DNA of 10,624 bases from positions 1 to 10,624 of the forward strand of contig CADCWB010000068.1 of the NCBI GenBank assembly GCA_902806295.1, written 5' to 3'. The DNA is from an uncultured Sphingomonas sp. GTDB lineage: Bacteria > Pseudomonadota > Alphaproteobacteria > Sphingomonadales > Sphingomonadaceae. A model generated the notes under the pieces. That model ran no database searches, had not been told where the DNA came from, and saw nothing but the letters and a program-made list of their open reading frames with translations. Both the position numbers and the translations under genes were made by a program. The first letter of the stretch is position 1. The number at the start of each line of letters is the position of its first letter. Positions 6,146 to 10,624 of the stretch are shown here, in pieces.

Positions 6146-6688
6146 CTACTCGGGGTCCCGCAGGGCGACCGCCGTCAGGCCCTTCTTGCCGTCCGCAATC
6201 CGCGCCTCGACGATCTGTCCGGGCTCGAGCTCCGGAATGCCGGAGCGACGAACCGTCTCCATGTGCAGGAAGATGTCGGCTGGGTCGTCCGGACGATTGA
6301 CGAATCCATAGCCCTTGACGCGATTGAACCACTTGACCTCCACCCGCTCGAACTGACCCGCCTGTTCGAGCAGCGCCTGCCGGTCGGCCCGGTCGGCTGG
6401 ATTGCTCGCCGGGGTTGGTCGAACGATCATTGCCTGGCTCAGGTCGATGGACAGGACGCGGCTCGCCTGCAGGCCGCGGTTCTGCCTCACCACTTCCACT
6501 TCCACAAGCGCCCCTTCTGGCAGGCTTCGGCGATCATGCTCCTTCAGCACGCTGAAGTGCAGCAGGACGTCCCCGTCCATGCCGTCACATACGACGAAGC
6601 CGAAGCCTCGGGTGGCGTCGAACCACTTGACCCGTCCGTAGAGGCGCAGAGATCCTACAGCAGAAGCGGACGCTTCGTCTGCCAGCAT
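6146..6688 (-). CDS. Cold-shock protein with two cold-shock domains
   Basis: A 180-residue protein holding two cold-shock domains, in contrast to the single domain of E. coli CspA (70 residues). Domain 1 (about 16-82) has GRVKWFDATRGFGFVV and VLLHFS, which are the RNP1- and RNP2-like nucleic-acid binding motifs. Domain 2 (about 115-177) has VEVKWFNRVKGYGFV and IFLHME. A linker with Ala/Asp/Arg joins them. It should bind single-stranded RNA or DNA and act as an RNA chaperone or regulator; this is family knowledge. The ATG at 6688 is preferred because the DNA just upstream is AT-richer and hairpin-forming. An in-frame ATG at 6781, overlapping the end of recX by 11 nt, would add 31 residues without similarity to the domain. 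No strong ribosome binding site supports either. Confidence 0.88.
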   Translation of the reverse strand: MLADEASASAVGSLRLYGRVKWFDATRGFGFVVCDGMDGDVLLHFSVLKEHDRRSLPEGALVEVEVVRQNRGLQASRVLSIDLSQAMIVRPTPASNPADRADRQALLEQAGQFERVEVKWFNRVKGYGFVNRPDDPADIFLHMETVRRSGIPELEPGQIVEARIADGKKGLTAVALRDPE

Positions 6689-6713
6689 TGCCGATCGGTC
6701 TGACGCCAACTCA

Positions 6714-6730
6714 GGTTGCACAACGCAACC
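6714..6730 (-). repeat. Small inverted repeat upstream of the cold-shock gene
   Basis: GGTTGC and GCAACC form a perfect 6-bp stem around a 5-nt loop, 26 nt before the preferred cold-shock ATG. It lies in the AT-richer stretch between recX and that ATG. It could be a 5' leader hairpin or an operator; in the upstream-start model it would be coding sequence. Confidence 0.3.
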
Positions 6731-6770
6731 ATAGCATGATTGACCGATTAATGAACCCGTTACGGCGCTA

Positions 6771-7364
6771 TCATGATCCATGCTCCACAAGGTCCTCGGG
6801 CATGATCTCGGCGCCGGGCTCTGAGTCCACCAACAGCTTGGAGAGTGCGAAGCTGTGGCCGGCACGGATCATCGCGGCCAATGCCTTTTGGCGGGTGGCC
6901 GGATCCCCCCGCGCCAGCGCAAAAGGCCCGATTTTCCGTCGCCTGGCAAATTTCAGTGCCGCGTCCACGGCCTGCGCCGCGGCCGAGTCGCGCGCCGGCT
7001 GGCCATCGTCATCCGTCACTCCGGCCAGCTTCAGCGCCTGGCGAACGCGTCCCTCCCCATAGCCGCGGGCTGTGAGTGCATTCGATTTGCTCAAGGCGAA
7101 GGCCGCATCATCGACATAGCCCAGCTCGACGAGGCGCCCGACCAGCGCGTCCAGGTCCGGCTCGACCTCGCCGGCCCACCCGCGCTCGCGCAATTTGCGG
7201 CGGAGGAAATCCGTCAGCTTGGCCCGGGTCGTGGCGAAGCGGCCGACGTAGCGCAGCGCTAGTTCCCGCAGAGCTTCCTGGTTAAGGGGTGGACGCACCC
7301 GCCGTGGCCCGTCACGCCGTTTCCGCTGCCCCTCGCCACTCTTCACGCCTTGATTGTGCCACAC
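6771..7364 (-). CDS. recX: Regulatory protein RecX
   Basis: RecX binds RecA filaments and limits RecA recombinase and coprotease activity. The 197-residue frame starts with GTG and has a basic N-terminal region (residues 13-25), then an all-helical RecX body: LRELALRYVGRFATTRAKL, LRRKLRERGW, and the best-conserved helix pair LVGRLVELGYVDDAAFA with ARGYGEGRVRQAL (about 74-112). A C-terminal part contains FARRRKIGPFA. A second GTG at 7346 would shorten it by six residues; neither start has a well-spaced Shine-Dalgarno. Its TGA overlaps the possible upstream start of the cold-shock gene. recA is not in the window. The gene is divergent from the fatty-acyl-AMP ligase. Confidence 0.88.
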   Translation of the reverse strand: MWHNQGVKSGEGQRKRRDGPRRVRPPLNQEALRELALRYVGRFATTRAKLTDFLRRKLRERGWAGEVEPDLDALVGRLVELGYVDDAAFALSKSNALTARGYGEGRVRQALKLAGVTDDDGQPARDSAAAQAVDAALKFARRRKIGPFALARGDPATRQKALAAMIRAGHSFALSKLLVDSEPGAEIMPEDLVEHGS

Positions 7365-7379
7365 TGTCCCCCAACAGTG
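7362..7379. repeat. Short inverted repeat in the recX/FAAL divergent gap
   Basis: CACTGT (7362-7367) and ACAGTG (7374-7379) are perfect inverted copies separated by 6 nt. The repeat covers the recX start codon and lies about 65 nt before the ligase start, a place where an operator could act on both genes. It does not match the LexA boxes known from alphaproteobacteria. With only 6-bp arms, chance is possible. Confidence 0.3.
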
Positions 7380-7433
7380 AATGGCAACCTAGGGCTGCTT
7401 GCGGCCCGCGGACCACAGCCCAGTTTCGAAAGC

Positions 7434-7437
7434 AGGA
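7434..7437 (+). promoter_or_regulatory. Ribosome binding site deciding the FAAL start
   Basis: AGGA, 7 nt before the GTG at 7445. The other candidates, GTG/ATG-type starts at 7289 and 7526, have no comparable site. Confidence 0.55.
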
Positions 7438-7444
7438 TCACGGC

Positions 7445-9208
7445 GTGCTCGACCGCAACCTTCAGGCCACGACCGATCTAGCCCCGCCGGGCGCAACTCC
7501 GACGCTGGACGGTCAGCCGCGGCGCATGGCTGACTTCGCGACTTTGGGTGAGGCGCTCGATTATGCGGCGGCCGGTCGGCGGGGCATGAACTTCCATGAT
7601 CCGCGCGGCAATCTTGCGCGGGCATACCCCTATGCTGAATTGGGGGCCGACGCCTTGGCCAATGCCCGGCGCTTCATGGCCTTGGGCCTGGAGAAAGGCG
7701 ATCGCCTCGCGCTCGTTGCGGAGACCGGGCCAGAGTTCGCCGCAGCGTTCTTCGGTGCGGTCTATGCCGGGCTGTGGCCAGTGCCGCTTCCACTTCCGAC
7801 CAGCTTCGGCGGACGCGAGGCCTATGTCGACCAGCTGAAAGTCATGCTGCAGAGCTCCGACCCCAAGCTGTTCCTCTATCCAGCCGAGTTGGCCGTCTTC
7901 TGCGACGACGCCGCCGAACAGCGCGGTGTCATCGGCCGCTCCTGGGAAACGCTTGGTGAGATCGCTCCGGTTGACGCCGAACTGCCGGCAGCTGACGGGC
8001 AGGAGATCGCTTACCTGCAGTACTCCAGCGGCTCGACCCGATTCCCACATGGTGTTGCTGTCACCCACCACGCGCTGCTCGACAACTTGCGCGGCCATGC
8101 GCTCGGCCTAGTGATGCAGGACAGCGACCGGGTAGTCAGCTGGCTGCCCTGGTACCATGATATGGGACTGGTCGGCTGCATGCTCTCCCCACTCGCCAAC
8201 CAGCTGAGCGTGGATTACCTCAAGACCGAAGATTTCGCCCGGCGGCCGCTCGCGTGGCTGGATCTGATCAGCCGCAACCCCGGCACTACCCTCTCCTACT
8301 CGCCGACCTTCGGTTACGACATCTGCGCCCGGCGCATGTCGAGCCAATTGAAGGCAAGCGAGCGCTTCGATCTGTCGCGCTGGCGGATCGCCGGCAACGG
8401 CGCCGACATGATCCGGCCAGACGTCATGCAGGCCTTTGTGGACGCGCTTGCGGCGTCGGGCTTCAAGGCGGCCTCTTTCTGCCCCAGCTACGGCCTTGCG
8501 GAAGCCACGCTGGCGGTATCTCTTATGCCGCCTGGCGAGGGCATCCGTGTCGAGCTGGTTGAGGAAAGTGAGCTGTCCGGAGTGGGCACTCCTGCTCAGG
8601 AACGGCCACGCCGTTACCGGGCCATCGTGAACTGCGGCCGGGCGGTGGACGGCATGGAGATCGAGGTTCGCGACGTGGACGGCTTGGTTCTGTCGGACCG
8701 TCAAATCGGCAAAATCTGGGTTCGCGGCGCCAGCGTGATGGTTGGCTACTTCCGCGATCGGGAGTCGACGGACGCCTGCATGCAGGGCGGATGGCTCGAT
8801 ACGGGCGACATGGGCTACCTGTCCGGCGGCTACATCTTCATCGTTGGCCGGGCCAAGGACATGATCATCATCAATGGCCGCAACCATTGGCCGCAGGACA
8901 TCGAGTGGGCGGTGGAGCAGCTTCCTGGCTTCAAATCTGGGGACATCGCCGCCTTTGCAGTGACCGGTCCGACCGGTGAGGAGCAACCCGCCGTGCTGGT
9001 TCATTGCCGGGTGTCCGACCCGCAGGAGCGCGGCCGCCTCCGCGACGACATCAAGGAACGGGTGCGGGCGATCACCGGCATCTCGCCAGTGGTAGAGCTG
9101 ATCCCGCCTCGTTCCCTCCCAAGAACCTCGTCCGGCAAGCTGTCGCGCACCAAGGCCCGCAATCTCTACCTGTCAGGCGAAATCCAGCCGTTCGATGTGG
9201 CCGCCTGA
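7445..9208 (+). CDS. Fatty-acyl-AMP ligase (FAAL)
   Basis: Adenylate-forming enzyme that activates a fatty acid with ATP and hands the acyl-AMP to an acyl carrier protein rather than CoA. It is 587 residues from the GTG at 7445. Motifs in order: the A3 loop SSGSTRFPHGV (about 194-204), WLPWYHDMGL (about 233), QLSVDYLKTEDFARRP (about 253-268), SYGLAEA (about 348), WLDTGD (about 450), GRAKDMIIINGRNHWPQDIE (about 468-487) and the C-terminal LPRTSSGKLSRTK with the catalytic lysine near 565. These strongly resemble the E. coli FAAL, including the QLSVDYL segment and NxWPQDIE, which supports FAAL over acyl-CoA synthetase. Oddity: the A3 loop has His where most family members have Lys or Arg. No acyl carrier protein or polyketide synthase is nearby. 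A glycosyltransferase follows after 34 nt. Confidence 0.9.
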   Translation: MLDRNLQATTDLAPPGATPTLDGQPRRMADFATLGEALDYAAAGRRGMNFHDPRGNLARAYPYAELGADALANARRFMALGLEKGDRLALVAETGPEFAAAFFGAVYAGLWPVPLPLPTSFGGREAYVDQLKVMLQSSDPKLFLYPAELAVFCDDAAEQRGVIGRSWETLGEIAPVDAELPAADGQEIAYLQYSSGSTRFPHGVAVTHHALLDNLRGHALGLVMQDSDRVVSWLPWYHDMGLVGCMLSPLANQLSVDYLKTEDFARRPLAWLDLISRNPGTTLSYSPTFGYDICARRMSSQLKASERFDLSRWRIAGNGADMIRPDVMQAFVDALAASGFKAASFCPSYGLAEATLAVSLMPPGEGIRVELVEESELSGVGTPAQERPRRYRAIVNCGRAVDGMEIEVRDVDGLVLSDRQIGKIWVRGASVMVGYFRDRESTDACMQGGWLDTGDMGYLSGGYIFIVGRAKDMIIINGRNHWPQDIEWAVEQLPGFKSGDIAAFAVTGPTGEEQPAVLVHCRVSDPQERGRLRDDIKERVRAITGISPVVELIPPRSLPRTSSGKLSRTKARNLYLSGEIQPFDVAA

Positions 9209-9242
9209 GCACCGGCCTGAGCCGAAGTAGCCAGGGTTGAGC

Positions 9243-10232
9243 ATGAGCGGACCTACCATCGGCTTTGCGATCATGTCGCATTCCGACCAGCGACAGCTGC
9301 GCCGCTTGGTCGAAGGGCTGAACCTGCACTACGGCCATCCGCCGATCGCGTGCCACCACGACGCCAGTCAGTCCGCCCTGGACCAGAAGAGCTTCCCACC
9401 AAACGTCCGCTTTGTGCAGCCCACTCGGCGTACGGGTTGGGGCCGCTGGTCGGTAATCGAGGCCGGGCTCGACGCGATCGGCCTCCTGCACGAAGGAGGA
9501 GGGCCCGACTGGTTCTTTCTCCTCAGCGCGGCCGACTACCCGATCATGACGGCTTCGCGGGTCAGCAGCGAATTGGCGCAAGCCGAGTGCGACGCCTTCA
9601 TTGACGCCCGCCCACTCCTTTCCGGCACGTCGGGTGCTGCGGAATTAATCGACGAGTTCAACCCGAAGCTGACCCACTTCGAAAGTGCCAGGAACAAGGT
9701 CATCAAGCGCCGCTTCTACCACTCGCCGCAATTATGGTTTCCGATCCTCCGCTTTCGACCTCGTCTGCGACCTGGCAAGTTCACCGTCCGACCGGATGTT
9801 CCAAGCCCCTTCCACCCCTACCGCGATGGGATCAGCTGTTTCTACGGCGATCATTGGTTCACGGCGAACCGTCGGGCCGCCGCAGCCCTCCTCGGCCCCT
9901 CTTCCCTGCGCGCGGCTCTGGCGCGTCATCTGCGCACCCGCACGCAAGTCGATGAGACCTTCTACCAGACCATGCTGGCCAATGCGGCCGCTCTCCGCGT
10001 GTCCCGCGACAACCGACGCTTCACCGAATGGAACGGCGGCGGCGCTCACCCGATGCTTCTGACCGAGCAGCAATTGCCCGAGGCCTTCGCGTCGGGTGCT
10101 TTCTTCGCCCGCAAGTTCGCAGCCGGAACTCACCTGTTGGATCTGATCGACGCCCGCCTGCAAGCGGACGAGCCTGTCGCCTTGCGCCGAGTGAGCGAGG
10201 GAGCTAGGTGGCTCGGCGGCCTAGGGGTATAG
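9243..10232 (+). CDS. GT14 / core-2/I-branching type glycosyltransferase
   Basis: A 329-residue protein resembling the core-2/I-branching beta-1,6-N-acetylglucosaminyltransferase family (GT14). Visible motifs: GFAIMSHSD at the N-terminus, WGRWSVIEAGLDA (66-78), WFFLLSAADYPI (90-101), SCFYGDHWFTANR (198-210), VDETFYQTML (236-245, whose Glu corresponds to the catalytic-base position of animal family members), RFTEWNGGGAHP and FFARKFA near the C-terminus. No signal peptide or membrane segment is seen, so it probably acts in the cytosol with a nucleotide sugar. Donor and acceptor cannot be read from sequence. The ATG at 9243 is chosen because AGGG (9233-9236) lies 6 nt upstream; a TTG at 9237 is possible. 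It likely forms a two-gene unit with the FAAL. Its TAG lies inside tRNA-Trp. Confidence 0.85.
   Translation: MSGPTIGFAIMSHSDQRQLRRLVEGLNLHYGHPPIACHHDASQSALDQKSFPPNVRFVQPTRRTGWGRWSVIEAGLDAIGLLHEGGGPDWFFLLSAADYPIMTASRVSSELAQAECDAFIDARPLLSGTSGAAELIDEFNPKLTHFESARNKVIKRRFYHSPQLWFPILRFRPRLRPGKFTVRPDVPSPFHPYRDGISCFYGDHWFTANRRAAAALLGPSSLRAALARHLRTRTQVDETFYQTMLANAAALRVSRDNRRFTEWNGGGAHPMLLTEQQLPEAFASGAFFARKFAAGTHLLDLIDARLQADEPVALRRVSEGARWLGGLGV
10182..10210 (+). promoter_or_regulatory. Candidate tRNA-Trp promoter inside the glycosyltransferase gene
   Basis: TTGCGCC (10182-10188) and GCTAGGTG (10203-10210) are 14 nt apart, partly matching the alphaproteobacterial TTGACGS / GCTANAWC pattern. The predicted start near 10217 would place transcription about 6 nt before the tRNA. 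The spacing is right, but box similarity is only moderate. Confidence 0.35.
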
Positions 10233-10298
10233 CTCAGTTGGTAGAGCATCGGTCTCCAAAACCGAGGGTCGTGGGTTCGAGTCCCTCTGCCCCTGCCA
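10223..10298 (+). tRNA. tRNA-Trp (anticodon CCA)
   Basis: A 76-nt cloverleaf with encoded CCA end. Acceptor AGGGGTA (10223-10229) pairs with TGCCCCT (10288-10294), followed by discriminator G and CCA. The D-arm is GCTCAGTTGGTAGAGC. The anticodon stem TCGGT/ACCGA encloses the loop CTCCAAA with anticodon CCA, reading UGG. The T-arm contains GTTCGAGTC. It lies directly before secE, the usual tRNA-Trp-secE-nusG order. The preceding glycosyltransferase frame ends at 10230-10232, within the tRNA. Confidence 0.98.
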
Positions 10299-10326
10299 GG
10301 CCGAAGCAAGCCGGAACGGCAGCAAC

Positions 10327-10355
10327 TTGAAGCGCTCGGGTTCCCGCGCTACATC
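10327..10355 (+). promoter_or_regulatory. Probable secE promoter
   Basis: TTGAAGC (10327-10333), 14 nt, then GCTACATC (10348-10355). The -10 box matches the Caulobacter housekeeping consensus GCTANAWC at every position and the -35 box matches TTGACGS at six of seven. The start site would be near 10361-10363, just before the hairpin at 10366. It is the only good promoter visible between the tRNA and secE. Confidence 0.6.
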
Positions 10356-10365
10356 GCGCCCATAC

Positions 10366-10401
10366 CGAGGTCCGGCGGAGGCGTCCGCGGACCTCGTTTT
10401 T
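10366..10401 (+). terminator. Rho-independent terminator-like hairpin ahead of secE
   Basis: CGAGGTCC (10366-10373) pairs with GGACCTCG (10389-10396). After one bulged G, GCGGA pairs with TCCGC around a GGCG tetraloop, giving 13 base pairs followed at once by TTTTT (10397-10401). By form it is a strong intrinsic terminator, suitable for ending tRNA-Trp or glycosyltransferase readthrough. It also lies between the candidate secE promoter and the secE start 26 nt further on, so it may act as an attenuator or as a leader structure. Confidence 0.75.
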
Positions 10402-10426
10402 CTATCTCGAAGAGGTAATCCTGCCC

Positions 10427-10624
10427 GTGGCCAAGACTTCTCCCGGCGAATTCATCCGCCAGGTTCGCGCCGAAGGCCGCAAGGTCGTGTGGCCGACTGC
10501 TAAGGAAACTTGGGTCACTGCGATCATGGTGTTCATCATGACCAGCCTGCTCGCCTTGTTCTTCTTCGGCGTCGACAGCGCCTTCGCCGCCATCGTCAAA
10601 TCCCTCCTTGGCCTGCTCGGCTGA
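10427..10624 (+). CDS. secE: Preprotein translocase subunit SecE
   Basis: SecE is the essential clamp subunit of the SecYEG channel in the inner membrane. The protein is 65 residues, the short single-span form usual outside enterobacteria. The amphipathic N-terminal part FIRQVRAEGRKVVWPTAKET (residues 9-28) is the conserved SecE signature, followed by one membrane span (about 31-58). The start is a GTG with GAGG at 10412-10415, 11 nt upstream, rather far; no other start fits. TGA is the last codon of the window. nusG and the rplK ribosomal protein genes usually follow. Confidence 0.95.
   Translation: MAKTSPGEFIRQVRAEGRKVVWPTAKETWVTAIMVFIMTSLLALFFFGVDSAFAAIVKSLLGLLG

Noticed and set aside
5487..6311. 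Long rightward open frame of 274 codons
   Set aside because: It runs across three leftward genes (NDUFA12-like, DUF192, cold-shock) with clear family motifs and has no motif of its own.
7289..7444. N-terminal extension of the FAAL from 7289
   Set aside because: It is opposite the start of recX, has no Shine-Dalgarno, and FAALs do not usually carry such a leader; GTG 7445 with AGGA fits better.
8108..9004. Long leftward open frame of 298 codons
   Set aside because: It is antisense to the FAAL gene, whose A3, A7 and C-terminal motifs are intact; His/Asp/Val-rich composition is typical of an antisense shadow.
1..10624. CRISPR array, insertion sequence or toxin-antitoxin pair
   Set aside because: I saw no regularly spaced repeats, transposase motifs, terminal inverted repeats or paired small toxin/antitoxin genes.

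Overview
The window looks like ordinary chromosome from an alphaproteobacterium, most likely Sphingomonadales. The grounds are high GC, the gene order (aroQ-accB-accC-arsC-aat facing recX-csp-DUF192-NDUFA12-DUF2155, then tRNA-Trp-secE), an NDUFA12-type complex I subunit, and a promoter of the GCTANAWC type known from Caulobacter. The order-level placement rests on remembered protein similarity and was not computed.

Left edge (1-1319): the C-terminal end of an unrecognised, lower-GC gene runs rightward into a short convergent gap that holds an inverted repeat. It meets the leftward thiS-thiG pair (thiamine thiazole synthesis), whose coding regions overlap slightly. Centre left (1357-4813): a rightward, closely packed run of aroQ (shikimate pathway), accB and accC (biotin carrier and biotin carboxylase of acetyl-CoA carboxylase), an ArsC-family reductase and aat (N-end-rule leucyl/phenylalanyl transferase). 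Centre right (4606-7364): a leftward run transcribed in the order recX, two-domain cold-shock protein, DUF192 lipoprotein, NDUFA12-like complex I protein and DUF2155 lipoprotein. The last of these converges on aat and overlaps it by 208 nt in antisense.

Right part (7445-10624): diverging from recX is a fatty-acyl-AMP ligase resembling the E. coli FAAL, followed 34 nt later by a GT14-type (core-2/I-branching) glycosyltransferase. The stop codon of the latter lies inside a tRNA-Trp(CCA) gene. After the tRNA come a good alphaproteobacterial promoter, a strong terminator-like hairpin with a T5 tract, and secE, which ends on the last base of the window; nusG would be expected next.

Most of the window is housekeeping, and I found no convincing novel defence or mobile system. 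The points most worth a second look are the terminator-like hairpin in the apparent leader of secE, the long antisense overlap of aat with the DUF2155 gene, the FAAL-glycosyltransferase pair, and several genes whose starts are irregular (thiG, DUF192, cold-shock protein, recX). No stretch longer than 300 nt lacks a gene.
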